A stretch of 20,573 bases of DNA, taken from Cognatazoarcus sp050303815. Its GTDB lineage: Bacteria; Pseudomonadota; Gammaproteobacteria; Burkholderiales; Rhodocyclaceae. A program made the translations under genes and the position numbers. Positions 9,278-16,912 of the stretch are shown here, in pieces (position 1 is the stretch's first letter; each line of letters starts with the position of its first letter). Under the pieces are notes generated by a model that saw only the letters and a program-made list of their open reading frames with translations, made no database searches and was not told the DNA's origin. The stretch is taken from contig JBNLCM010000013.1 in assembly GCA_050303815.1 (NCBI GenBank), positions 1 through 20,573 of the forward strand, in the 5' to 3' direction.

Positions 9278-9807
9278 GCGCGCTCGCGTCGCCGTGCGAG
9301 GGCGCGCACCAGGTGGGCGCGCCACGCCAGCTTGACGCCGACGAAGCCCAGCAGGGCCAGCGCCGTGGCCAACAGGACGAGGCCGAGGGCGAGCGGTTCG
9401 CCGAGGCCGATCAACCAGTCGACCCCTTGTCGTACCCACTCGCCGAAGGGCGCTGCGCCCCACTCGGGGGGCGGCGTGAAGGCGTGGCCTGTACCCAGGA
9501 TCCACTCGCCGATCTGAAATGCCGCCAGGTAGAGGGGCACGATGGTGAAGGGGTTCGTGTACAGCGTGGTGAACAGGGCGAGGGGCAGGTTGACGCGGAA
9601 GACCACGCACGCGAGCGCGGCGCTCGGCATCTGGAAGGGCCCTGGCACGAGGCCGCAGAAGAGGCCGACGGCGACGGCGCCCGCGGCCGAGTGGCGGTTC
9701 AGGTGCCAGAGCCGCGGATGTAGCAGTGTCCCCGCGAAGGGGCGCATCCAGCGGTTCTCTCGGATGGTGGAGGGATCGGGCAGATAGCGCCGGATCGTGC
9801 GTCTCAA
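9253..9807 (-). CDS. DUF2062 family membrane protein
   Basis: This is a 184-residue integral membrane protein of unknown function in the DUF2062 family. The family hallmarks are clear: YLPDPSTIRENRW at 8-20, HPRLWHLNR at 30-38, GLFCGLVPGPFQM at 48-60, and TTLYTNPFTIVPLY at 80-93. Hydrophobic segments lie at about 42-56, 61-80, 85-105 and 137-160, followed by a very basic C-terminus. No ATG gives a full-length protein. The TTG at 9807 is preceded by GGGAG (plus-strand 9816-9820) with an eight-base spacer and includes the conserved N-terminus, so it is taken as the start. The next ATG would lose the first 20 residues. The 3' end overlaps that of the chemoreceptor gene on the opposite strand. 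Confidence 0.88.
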   Translation of the reverse strand: MRRTIRRYLPDPSTIRENRWMRPFAGTLLHPRLWHLNRHSAAGAVAVGLFCGLVPGPFQMPSAALACVVFRVNLPLALFTTLYTNPFTIVPLYLAAFQIGEWILGTGHAFTPPPEWGAAPFGEWVRQGVDWLIGLGEPLALGLVLLATALALLGFVGVKLAWRAHLVRALARRRERAQTRNRAT

Positions 9808-9935
9808 GGGCCGGACTCCCGGTGGCGAGTGGTGGGGCGGTGGCGCCTCGGGCGGGCGAGCCCGCGAAGGGCCTGGGTCAGCACGGGTCGCGAGGGGGAT
9901 TCTAGGGGCTCTGCCGGATCGGTGCAGTGATCGGG

Positions 9936-9974
9936 TTGGCCGGGCGCCTGCCACATGCGGTCTAATGGCCGCAT
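9936..9974 (+). promoter_or_regulatory. Possible comEC promoter in an inverted repeat
   Basis: TCTAAT at 9961-9966 is one base off the -10 consensus. TTGGCC (9936-9941) is a weak -35 with a long 19-base spacer. The -10 sits between ATGCGG (9955-9960) and CCGCAT (9969-9974), a perfect 6-bp inverted repeat. If this promoter is real, transcription would begin close to the comEC start codon. Confidence 0.3.
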
Positions 9975-12309
9975 GTATGCCAATGTAATGGGATTCGTTT
10001 GCGGCGTGCTGCTGCTGCAGCAGCGCACGTCGATCCTCGGATGGGGGCCGCTGTGGGGCGCTGCGGTCGTTGCCGCGCTCGCGCTGGCCGCCAGCCGCAG
10101 GCCTTCGGCATGCCGGGTGCTCTCTCAGATCTGGCCATTGCTGCTGGCCGGCGCCGTCGGCTACGGCTGGGCCTTCACGCTGGCGCACTGGCGCCTCGCC
10201 GACGAACTGGCGCCCGCGCTGGAGGGGCAGGACCTCCGGGTGAGCGGAACGATTGCGTCGATGCCGGTCGGCAATGACCGCTCCGTGGCCTTCGATTTCG
10301 CCCTCGATTCCCCACCTCCGGGCGTTCCCCAACGCGTTGCCTTGCGCTGGTACGCCCAGCCCGACGACTCGGGGCCGGGCAGGCCCGCGCTGGCAGCCGG
10401 ACAGCGATGGACGCTGACGGTCCGGCTCAAGCGACCCCACGGCAGGTTGAACCCGCAACTGCGCGACGGCGAAGTCCGATTTCTCGAAGCGGGCGTTCGC
10501 GCCCAGGGCTATGTGCGCGCCAAGCCACCGCCGGCGGCGCTGGCGCCCGCCGGCGACGCACCGGGCATCCGGCTTGAACAGCTGCGGCAGGGCATTGCGA
10601 CCCGGCTGTCCGGCGCCCTCGGCGAGCGGCGCTGGAAGGGGATTCCCCTGGCCCTGGCGCTGGGCGAGCAGTCCGCCATCAGCCAGGCCCAGTGGGCGCG
10701 ATTCCGTGACCTGGGGATTGTCCACCTGGCCGTGGTCTCGGGCCTTCATGTGACGCTGGTCGGTGGACTCGCCGCTGCACTGGCGGCCTGGTTGTGGGGG
10801 CGACTGGGCCTCGCCACGCGCTGGCCGTCGCGCAAGGCCGCCATGCCGATCGCCTTGCTGGCGGCGTGGGCCTATGCCCTGCTGTCTGGCTTTGGCATCC
10901 CCGTGCAGCGCAGCGTCGTGATGCTGACGGTGCTGGGCGTCTGCCTTCTGGGGGACCAACGCTTGCGCGCGTCCCGCATGCTGGCACTGGCCCTTGGCGT
11001 CACGGTGGTGACCGATCCGTGGGCTGTTCTGGCGCCGGGCTTCTGGCTGTCCTTCCTAGCCGTCGGGGTCTTGCTGCTCGTCGGCCTTGCCCGGCCAGCG
11101 CCCGGAGGATACCCGGCACGGCTGTGGCAGGCCCTGCGCGCACAGTGGCTGATCGGTGTCGCCATGGTGCCGGCCCTGTTGCTCTTCTTCCAGCAGGTGT
11201 CACTGGTTTCTCCGATCGCCAACCTGATCGCCGTACCGGTGGTCGGCCTGATCGTGCTGCCCTTGTCGCTGCTGGCCCTTTTGCTCCCGTTCGACGTGCT
11301 GCCCATTCTCGCGGAGCGCATCTTCGCCACCCTCATGGGGCTGCTCGAATTTCTCGAGGCAATCGGACCCGTGGCCTGGCGGCAGGCTGCGCCCCCGAAC
11401 GCCTTGCTGTTGCCCGCGGTGCTCGCCTGTCTGTGGGGTGTCTTGCCCAGGGGAACCCCCGCCCGCTCCCTTGCCCTCGCGGCGCTGGTGCCGGTCCTGG
11501 CCTATCAGGCGCCGCGTCCCGCAGTGGGTAGCTACGAAGTGGTCATCCTCGACGTGGGGCAGGGGCTCTCGGTGCACGTTCGTACGTCCGCGCACGAGCT
11601 GCTGTTCGACAGCGGGCCGCGCTGGCCTGAAGGCGATGCGGGTGCCTCGGTGGTCGTGCCCTACCTGCGCGCCGCGGGCGTCGACAGCCTGGATCTTCTG
11701 GTATCCAGCCACCCGGATACTGACCATGTCGGCGGCGCGCAGAGCGTGGCCGCCGGCATTGCGGTGAGGCGCAGGGTCGACCAGCCACCCGCCGCCGGCG
11801 AGGCCACGCTGTCCGGTCAGCATGCGGCCTGCCGGGCCGGCGACGGCTGGCATTGGGATGGCGTGAGCTTTCTCTGGCTGAGTCCTCCGGCGGGGGAGAC
11901 GTCGGCGGCCGGGTGGTCGCGCAACGACCGTTCGTGCAGCCTGCTGATCAGCGGAGCTGGCGGACGCACGCTGCTGACGGCGGACATCGAGGCCTCCGCC
12001 GAAGCCTGGCTGGTGGCGCGCGGTGACCTGCCCACGGTCGATCTGGTCGTGGCGCCTCACCACGGCAGCCGCTCGTCCTCCAGTCCCGCATTCGTGGATG
12101 CGCTGCGCGCACGTGTCGTGGTCTTCCCGGTGGGCTACCGGTCCCGCTTCGGGCATCCCCATCCCCAAGTGTGGTCGCGCTGGGCGGAAGCGGGCGCGCG
12201 CGCCTACCGGACGGACAGCCAGGGCGCGATACACGCGCGCTTCGACCGGGAGGGCATGCACGTGTCGGCCGAACGGGCGTCCCGCGAGCGCTACTGGCAG
12301 GGACGCTAG
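9973..12309 (+). CDS. comEC: DNA internalization protein ComEC/Rec2
   Basis: ComEC forms the inner-membrane channel that carries single-stranded DNA into the cytoplasm during natural transformation. The 778-residue protein has the full three-part layout. Residues about 1-190 hold N-terminal hydrophobic segments and the DUF4131/OB-like region. Residues about 200-500 are the polytopic Competence domain, with the conserved LAVVSGLHVTLVGG near 250 and FGIPVQRSVVML near 304. From about 520 follows a metallo-beta-lactamase-like domain with LDVGQGLSV, the metal-binding motif HPDTDH near 580, and APHHGS near 696. The likely nuclease metal site is therefore intact. The in-frame ATGs at 9955, 9973 and 9988 are all possible starts. 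9973 fits the family N-terminus (GFVCGVLLLQ) and lies just after a candidate -10. Other competence genes are not in this window. Confidence 0.93.
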   Translation: MYANVMGFVCGVLLLQQRTSILGWGPLWGAAVVAALALAASRRPSACRVLSQIWPLLLAGAVGYGWAFTLAHWRLADELAPALEGQDLRVSGTIASMPVGNDRSVAFDFALDSPPPGVPQRVALRWYAQPDDSGPGRPALAAGQRWTLTVRLKRPHGRLNPQLRDGEVRFLEAGVRAQGYVRAKPPPAALAPAGDAPGIRLEQLRQGIATRLSGALGERRWKGIPLALALGEQSAISQAQWARFRDLGIVHLAVVSGLHVTLVGGLAAALAAWLWGRLGLATRWPSRKAAMPIALLAAWAYALLSGFGIPVQRSVVMLTVLGVCLLGDQRLRASRMLALALGVTVVTDPWAVLAPGFWLSFLAVGVLLLVGLARPAPGGYPARLWQALRAQWLIGVAMVPALLLFFQQVSLVSPIANLIAVPVVGLIVLPLSLLALLLPFDVLPILAERIFATLMGLLEFLEAIGPVAWRQAAPPNALLLPAVLACLWGVLPRGTPARSLALAALVPVLAYQAPRPAVGSYEVVILDVGQGLSVHVRTSAHELLFDSGPRWPEGDAGASVVVPYLRAAGVDSLDLLVSSHPDTDHVGGAQSVAAGIAVRRRVDQPPAAGEATLSGQHAACRAGDGWHWDGVSFLWLSPPAGETSAAGWSRNDRSCSLLISGAGGRTLLTADIEASAEAWLVARGDLPTVDLVVAPHHGSRSSSSPAFVDALRARVVVFPVGYRSRFGHPHPQVWSRWAEAGARAYRTDSQGAIHARFDREGMHVSAERASRERYWQGR

Positions 12310-12403
12310 CGTTCGGGGCCCGGATCGGGGCCCGGCGCCGGTTTGCCCGGCTTCGCTCGGGCCGGCGTCAGCGGTGCCTCGCCGAACCGCGCCGGTGCGC
12401 CAG

Positions 12404-12450
12404 TTGCGGTGTGGAGGCGGTTGCAGGCTACACTTCCCGAAAAAGACAAT
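12404..12450 (+). promoter_or_regulatory. Candidate promoter(s) of the alpha/beta hydrolase gene
   Basis: Two overlapping sigma-70-like arrangements are visible. One is TTGCGG (12404-12409) with TACACT (12429-12434), spacer 19. The other is TTGCAG (12421-12426) with GACAAT (12445-12450), spacer 18. Both would start transcription before the purine-rich ribosome site at 12460-12474. Neither is strong, and I cannot choose between them from sequence alone. Confidence 0.35.
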
Positions 12451-12474
12451 ATGAGGCTAGGGGGAGAGAAGGAA

Positions 12475-13398
12475 ATGAGCTTGTCGACCTTGCTGGACCG
12501 CATTCTCGGCGCCGAGACTGCGGGCCGTCGGTTGGACGTGGACGTAACGATGCGAGAACGAACAGTACAGTGCATGGGGCCACACGGCCTGCACCGGATG
12601 GCTTATCGCGAGTGGGGCGATCCCGTCAATCCGCGCGTGCTGATCTGCGCCCACGGCTTGACGCGGAACGGACGCGATTTCGACACGCTGGCGTCGGTCC
12701 TGTGCCGCGACTATCGGGTCGTCTGCCCGGACGTCGCCGGCCGCGGGCGCAGCGAGTGGCTGGCGGTCAAGGACGACTACGCCTTGCCGCTCTACGTGTC
12801 GGACATGATCACGCTGATCGCCCGGCTCGACGTGGAGTCGGTGCATTGGGTGGGCACCTCGATGGGCGGCCTGATCGGCATGCTGATCGCAAGCCAGCCG
12901 GGCAACCCCATTCACCGCCTGGTGCTCAACGATGTCGGGCCGGTCGTGACGGCGTCGTCCGTGCAGCGAATCGGCCAGTACGTGGGTACCGCGCCGGGCT
13001 TCCCGGACATCGAGGCAGCCGAGGCCTATCTGCGCGAGGTGTGCGCGCCCTTTGGCAATCTCTCTGACAGCCAGTGGCGTCACCTGACCGAGAACGCCGT
13101 CACCAGGGTCGATGGCGGTGGCTATGCGATGGCCTACGATCCCGGCATCGGGGAGCCGTTCCGCAAGAATCCACTGGTCGAGGACGTGTCGCTGTGGCCG
13201 GTGTATGACGCGATCCGCTGCCCCACGATGGTGATCCGCGGGGCGGAATCCGACCTGCTCGAGCGCGAGACCCTCCAGGAAATGACCCGGCGCGGACCCT
13301 GCGCCCGGACGGTCGAGATCGCCGAGGTGGGGCATGCACCCATGCTGCTCGACGAGGCTCAGATCGCGCTGGTCCGCAACTTCCTGCTGACCGAGTGA
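12475..13398 (+). CDS. Alpha/beta hydrolase
   Basis: This is an alpha/beta-hydrolase-fold enzyme of 307 residues; the substrate cannot be told from the sequence. The catalytic triad is readable: nucleophile Ser129 in the elbow GTSMGG, acid Asp260 in IRGAESDLL, and His287 in EVGHAPML. The oxyanion region is AHGLTRNGRDFD starting near His60. The fold is complete and no signal peptide is seen, so it is cytoplasmic. The ATG at 12475 is preceded by a strong purine-rich stretch (12460-12474). It adds about 25 residues before MRERTVQC, where I believe most homologues begin; the ATG at 12550 has no ribosome site. The gene follows comEC by 165 bases and probably has its own promoter. It ends facing the LivK-like gene. 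Confidence 0.88.
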   Translation: MSLSTLLDRILGAETAGRRLDVDVTMRERTVQCMGPHGLHRMAYREWGDPVNPRVLICAHGLTRNGRDFDTLASVLCRDYRVVCPDVAGRGRSEWLAVKDDYALPLYVSDMITLIARLDVESVHWVGTSMGGLIGMLIASQPGNPIHRLVLNDVGPVVTASSVQRIGQYVGTAPGFPDIEAAEAYLREVCAPFGNLSDSQWRHLTENAVTRVDGGGYAMAYDPGIGEPFRKNPLVEDVSLWPVYDAIRCPTMVIRGAESDLLERETLQEMTRRGPCARTVEIAEVGHAPMLLDEAQIALVRNFLLTE

Positions 13399-13402
13399 TC
13401 GT

Positions 13403-13424
13403 GTGGCCGCCCCAGGGCGGCCAC
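13403..13424. terminator. Hairpin between convergent genes, no T-run
   Basis: GTGGCCGCCC (13403-13412) and GGGCGGCCAC (13415-13424) form a perfect inverted repeat. It lies between the stop of the alpha/beta hydrolase (13398) and the stop of the convergent LivK-like gene (13440). The stem is very stable, but neither strand has a T-tract after it, so it is not a standard intrinsic terminator. It may protect 3' ends or assist termination in both directions. Confidence 0.5.
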
Positions 13425-13439
13425 GGCACGCGCGCCCAG

Positions 13440-14576
13440 CTACTTGATCGGACGACCGTTGCGATCGAGAACCGTCAGCTCGGTGTAGTGCGCACCGTCA
13501 TGGTCGTCGCTGGTGTAGCCGACCCGGAAGCCGCCCGCGTCGAACCCCTGTAATCCGTTGAGCGACGCGGCCAGCCGCGCGCGCGTCGGCTCGTTGCCGG
13601 CGCGCCGGATGCCTTCCACGAGCACCTTCGCCATCAGGTAGCCCTCGAGCACCGTGTGGTTCAGCGTGACGCCGTCCTGCGGATGCTCCGCCCAGGCCTT
13701 GCGCACTTCCTGCGACAGGGCGCTGGAGCCGCCGACAGGGTCCGGCACCACCTGCGAGACGCCGAGACCGCGGGCCAGCTTGGTCCCGATGCGTTCCGCG
13801 ACCTGAGGGCCGTCCGTGACCGACAGGGCCATCAACTGCGTGGCGCTGTTGGTCGGCCGGAAGGCCTTGATGAAGGCCGCGCTGGCGGCCGTGTTCGAGA
13901 TCATGATCACGCCCATCGGCATGGCCCCGGAGATGGCCTTGACGGCATCGCCGACCTCCGTGGTGTTCTTCTGGTAGGCACCCGTGACGACCAGCTTCAT
14001 GCCGGCGGCAGCGAGCGCGGTCCTGGCCGCCTCGAGGCCGTCCTTGCCGAAACCGTCGTCCTGGTAGAAGACGGCGACATCGGAGATGCCCATCGATTGC
14101 ATCTGCTGGACCATCGCCCTGACCTCGCTGCCATAGCTGGCACGCGTGTGGAACAGCAGCGGCGGCACCGGACGACGCAGGTGAGCCGCCCCCGTGCGCG
14201 CACCGACGACCGGGACACCGGCCTTGTCGATCACGCCGCTCTCCAGCAGTTTGGTGACGTTGCCGGTGCCGACCAGCCCGCACAGGGCCAGCGGGTTCTC
14301 GGCCGCGATGAGCTCGCCGACCTGCTTGATCGTCTCGTCGGACTTGTAGGCGTCGTCACGGGTGACGAGGCGCAGCGTGTGGCCATTCACGCCGCCGCGG
14401 GCGTTCACCTGATCAAAGTAGAGGCGGATACCCGCGCCCACATGCTTCCCGGTTGGCGCCAGCGGGCCCGAGTAGGGGGCCACCTGGCCAATGCGGATCT
14501 CTGCGGCCGTGCCGATGCCGACGGTGAGGGTCAGCCCGAGGGCGCCGAGGACGCGTGCAAAGCGGCGAAGGATCAT
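13440..14576 (-). CDS. LivK-like periplasmic substrate-binding protein
   Basis: This 378-residue periplasmic binding protein of the branched-chain amino acid (LivJ/LivK, Peripla_BP_6) type is similar to those feeding HAAT-family ABC transporters. An N-terminal Sec signal peptide is clear (basic MILRRFARV, hydrophobic core, cleavage probably after Ala25 in GTAA-EIRIG). There is no lipobox cysteine, so the mature protein should be free in the periplasm. The start of the mature domain (IRIGQVAPYSGPLAPTGKH) and the LYFDQVNARGGVNGH stretch are typical of the family. No permease or ATPase genes of a Liv transporter lie beside it, so it is an orphan here. A Shine-Dalgarno GGAG lies eight bases before the ATG. 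The upstream region carries a strong sigma-28-type promoter, which suggests a link to motility or chemotaxis. The ligand is unknown and may not be an amino acid. Confidence 0.9.
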   Translation of the reverse strand: MILRRFARVLGALGLTLTVGIGTAAEIRIGQVAPYSGPLAPTGKHVGAGIRLYFDQVNARGGVNGHTLRLVTRDDAYKSDETIKQVGELIAAENPLALCGLVGTGNVTKLLESGVIDKAGVPVVGARTGAAHLRRPVPPLLFHTRASYGSEVRAMVQQMQSMGISDVAVFYQDDGFGKDGLEAARTALAAAGMKLVVTGAYQKNTTEVGDAVKAISGAMPMGVIMISNTAASAAFIKAFRPTNSATQLMALSVTDGPQVAERIGTKLARGLGVSQVVPDPVGGSSALSQEVRKAWAEHPQDGVTLNHTVLEGYLMAKVLVEGIRRAGNEPTRARLAASLNGLQGFDAGGFRVGYTSDDHDGAHYTELTVLDRNGRPIK

Positions 14577-14658
14577 GTTCCGAGCTCCAATCCGATTGTC
14601 GGGAGGGTGCGACTGGCCCGGCTCCGCGGGGTTTCGCGCGGCACGAGGGCCGCGATCC

Positions 14659-14685
14659 TTGTCGGCGCCTGGAAGTAAAGCTTTA
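14659..14685 (-). promoter_or_regulatory. Sigma-28 (FliA) type promoter of LivK-like gene
   Basis: Read on the minus strand, TAAAGCTT (14685-14678) is followed after exactly 11 bases by GCCGACAA (14666-14659). The FliA consensus is TAAAGTTT, 11 bases, GCCGATAA, so 14 of 16 positions match with the ideal spacer. Transcription would begin near 14652, giving a leader of about 75 bases before the ATG at 14576. The -35 box overlaps a 10-bp palindrome TAAAGCTTTA (14676-14685). Confidence 0.7.
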
Positions 14686-14727
14686 GTGGTACGGCGAATC
14701 CGTCGAGAAGCCGGTCACGTGAATTTG

Positions 14728-15897
14728 TTAATGAAGGTGTCTTGGAATGTGCTCGTCGTGATCTTCGGGCATTTCGGCGTGGACGGCCTCGGCGTCCGGC
14801 GACGGGTAATACGGGGCACCACAGTCGTCGCAGTACTCGAGCGGGAAGTCGTGGTCCAGCACGAGGATGTCCGTTACCCCCGCCTCGCGCAAGGTGGCTT
14901 CGATCTGCGTCAGCGCATCGCCGTCCTCGTCCTCCGCCCCCAGCAGCGGCCAGACCACGCCATGCACCACGTCGGCGCGGTTGCCGAGGGTGAAGCCGAT
15001 TCGGAACTCCTCCAGCTTGCGGTCGTGGAAGGGGGCGATGACCGCCCGCAGTCCGGACGCCGGTGTCTCGAGGGCGGTGCCGAGGAAGGCGACCGATGCG
15101 CTGACCGAGTAGGGCCGGCTCTCCCGGTCGGCCTGCCGGCTGGCCGCGAAGTAGGTCTCGGGCAGCACCACTTCCAGCGCGCAGCCGGGCAGCAGGGGCG
15201 ACAGGCAGGCGCCACCCTGGGCCCGCCACTGGTCGAGGCTCTGCTCGCGATTGCCGCCGGGCTCCTGCCAGCGGAAGACCGGGGCGCCTCGTGGCACCGC
15301 AACGGCCGCCAGCAGATAACGCGTGTCGGACAGGAACTGGCTGGTCTCCGGCATGCCTTCGGTGTCGATGGCGACGTCTTCGTCATCGAGGGCCGCAGCG
15401 CCCAGCTCGTCGGCCAGGCGCGCTGTGGCGCAATAGCCCACCGGCAACTGGTCCGGGCTGAACAGGTAGTCGGCCACCGACAGGCGGACATGGCCGGCCA
15501 GCACGTGGGCCTGAAGATGAACGCGCAGGTTGGACAGCACCGCCTTGGGCATGGCCGTGGCCGGGATGCGGAAGCGAGACCAGGCGAGCACCGGCGCGGC
15601 GATCAGGAGGACGTCGTGTTCATCCTGCTTGCGAAAGGCGGTTTCGGCGCGCGACTCGACGAAGTCGGCCAACTCGTCGTAGGCGCGGGAATTCGACGGA
15701 AACAGATGGTCGAGCGCTTCGTTGAAGATGTCTTCGTCAGCGGCCTCGAGGAGCCCGTCGACGATCTCGGCGAGCTGCCGCTCCCAGTAGCGGTCTTCCG
15801 GACGGCTGCCGGATTCGGCCAGGCCGGTGGCCAGCCAGACAAGTTGCTCGGCGTCGCGGGACAGGCCGCTGCGGCGGCCGAATCGGGATCGTTTCAT
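14728..15897 (-). CDS. DUF2863 family protein
   Basis: This 389-residue protein of unknown function is, from memory, a member of DUF2863, a family found mainly in betaproteobacteria. The N-terminal pattern (LSRDAEQLVWLATGLAESGS, then EDRYWERQL) fits that family well. It has no signal peptide or membrane segment, so it is probably cytoplasmic. The middle is acidic and moderately hydrophobic. The C-terminus is distinctive: a CxxC pair (Cys356, Cys359) in EYCDDCGAPYYPSP, then five histidines between residues 373 and 389. This arrangement could bind a metal, but that is only inferred. A possible -10 (TACAAT) and a leader hairpin lie upstream. It is on the same strand as ppsR and 74 bases after it, so partial cotranscription is possible. 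Confidence 0.8.
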   Translation of the reverse strand: MKRSRFGRRSGLSRDAEQLVWLATGLAESGSRPEDRYWERQLAEIVDGLLEAADEDIFNEALDHLFPSNSRAYDELADFVESRAETAFRKQDEHDVLLIAAPVLAWSRFRIPATAMPKAVLSNLRVHLQAHVLAGHVRLSVADYLFSPDQLPVGYCATARLADELGAAALDDEDVAIDTEGMPETSQFLSDTRYLLAAVAVPRGAPVFRWQEPGGNREQSLDQWRAQGGACLSPLLPGCALEVVLPETYFAASRQADRESRPYSVSASVAFLGTALETPASGLRAVIAPFHDRKLEEFRIGFTLGNRADVVHGVVWPLLGAEDEDGDALTQIEATLREAGVTDILVLDHDFPLEYCDDCGAPYYPSPDAEAVHAEMPEDHDEHIPRHLH

Positions 15898-15921
15898 CGG
15901 TGAACCTGGTTGCTACGGCTG

Positions 15922-15953
15922 GGCGGCCGTTGGCCGCCGGGAGGCGGATTGTA
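15922..15953 (-). promoter_or_regulatory. Possible -10 and leader hairpin of DUF2863 gene
   Basis: On the minus strand, TACAAT (15953-15948) looks like a -10 box, but no good -35 exists; the expected position overlaps the end of ppsR. Just downstream, a perfect 7-bp inverted repeat (GGCGGCC at 15922-15928, GGCCGCC at 15932-15938) would place a stable hairpin at the very 5' end of the mRNA, about 25 bases before the start codon. Confidence 0.4.
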
Positions 15954-15971
15954 GCCTCGGATGGGGCCCAC

Positions 15972-16802
15972 TCAGTAAACGTGCTTGTTGAGCCGGACCT
16001 CGTGGAGGATTGTCGCCGAGATTTCCTCGATCGATTTGGCCGTCGAATCCAGCCACTTGATGCCTTCGCGGCGCATCATCCGCTGGGCGGCCTCGATCTC
16101 CTGGCGGCAGTTGTCCATCGACGCGTACCGTGAGTTCGGCCGGCGCTCCTGACGGATCTGGGCGAGTCGTTCGGGCGAGATGGTCAGCCCGAAGAGCTTG
16201 TTGCGGAAGCGCTGGAGGTCACCCGGGAGCTTGTTGCGTTCGAAGTCCTCCGGAATGAGCGGATAGTTGGCGGCCTTCACCCCGAACTGCATGGCCAGGT
16301 ACAGGCTGGTGGGCGTCTTTCCCGAGCGGGACACGCCCACGAGGATCACGTCGGATTCTTCAAGGTCGCTGTCCGAGACACCATCGTCGTGGGCCAGCGT
16401 GAAGTTGATCGCCTCGATCCGGCTCTTGTACTCGAGGCTCTCGGCCATGCCCCGGAAGCGACCGACGGCGTGGGTCGAACGTTGGCCGAGCTCGGTCTCC
16501 AGCGGGCCGATGAACGACTCGAACAGGTCGATCAGCATCGCGCCGGTCTCGCGCAGCAGCGTCACCGACTCGGTCGTGACCAGCGTGTTGAACACGATCG
16601 GGCGGACTCCGTCCCGCTCGGTTGCCTCGCGGATCGCGCGCGCGCAGTCGATGACCTTGTCGAGGTTATCGACGAACGGGACGCGGACCTGGCGGAAGCG
16701 GATGTCCGGGAATTGCGCCAGCAGGCTGTGGCCGAAGGTCTCGGCGGTGATGCCGGTGCCGTCGGAGATGAAGAAGACTGTGCGGGTGTCGGATTGGCTC
16801 AT
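15972..16802 (-). CDS. ppsR: PEP synthase regulatory protein (bifunctional kinase/phosphorylase)
   Basis: PpsR (DUF299/PSRP family) switches PEP synthase off by ADP-dependent phosphorylation of a threonine next to the catalytic histidine, and on again by Pi-dependent dephosphorylation. The 276-residue length is normal. The N-terminus RTVFFISDGTGITAETFGHSLL is the family signature. The nucleotide-binding P-loop GVSRSGKTPTS is intact at 156-166. The C-terminal DNCRQEIEAAQ stretch (230-240) is also typical. The start at 16802 is used because it lies just before this signature; an upstream in-frame TTG at 16859 would add 19 unlike residues. It is divergent from ppsA, its expected target, across a shared 110-base control region, which strongly supports PEP synthase rather than PPDK as the partner. 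Confidence 0.96.
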   Translation of the reverse strand: MSQSDTRTVFFISDGTGITAETFGHSLLAQFPDIRFRQVRVPFVDNLDKVIDCARAIREATERDGVRPIVFNTLVTTESVTLLRETGAMLIDLFESFIGPLETELGQRSTHAVGRFRGMAESLEYKSRIEAINFTLAHDDGVSDSDLEESDVILVGVSRSGKTPTSLYLAMQFGVKAANYPLIPEDFERNKLPGDLQRFRNKLFGLTISPERLAQIRQERRPNSRYASMDNCRQEIEAAQRMMRREGIKWLDSTAKSIEEISATILHEVRLNKHVY

Positions 16803-16863
16803 CTGGTGGAACAGGTCACTGTCTGGGGGGTTAACCCGTGATGCCGCCAGGGGCGCCAAACGG

Positions 16864-16869
16864 TAGAAT
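16864..16869 (+). promoter_or_regulatory. Possible -10 box of ppsA
   Basis: TAGAAT is one mismatch from the -10 consensus and lies 43 bases before the ppsA start. No good -35 is found 16-18 bases upstream, so either an activator is needed or the true promoter differs. The 110-base divergent ppsR/ppsA region is the only place for a dedicated ppsA promoter. Confidence 0.4.
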
Positions 16870-16912
16870 TGCTATTTTGCTTTTACAACAACATTTACGG
16901 AAGACCCTTTCC

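Noticed and set aside
12310..12400. GC-rich repeats after comEC as an intrinsic terminator
   Set aside because: Short CCGG/GGCC-type pairings occur but no single clear stem with a T-run is present.
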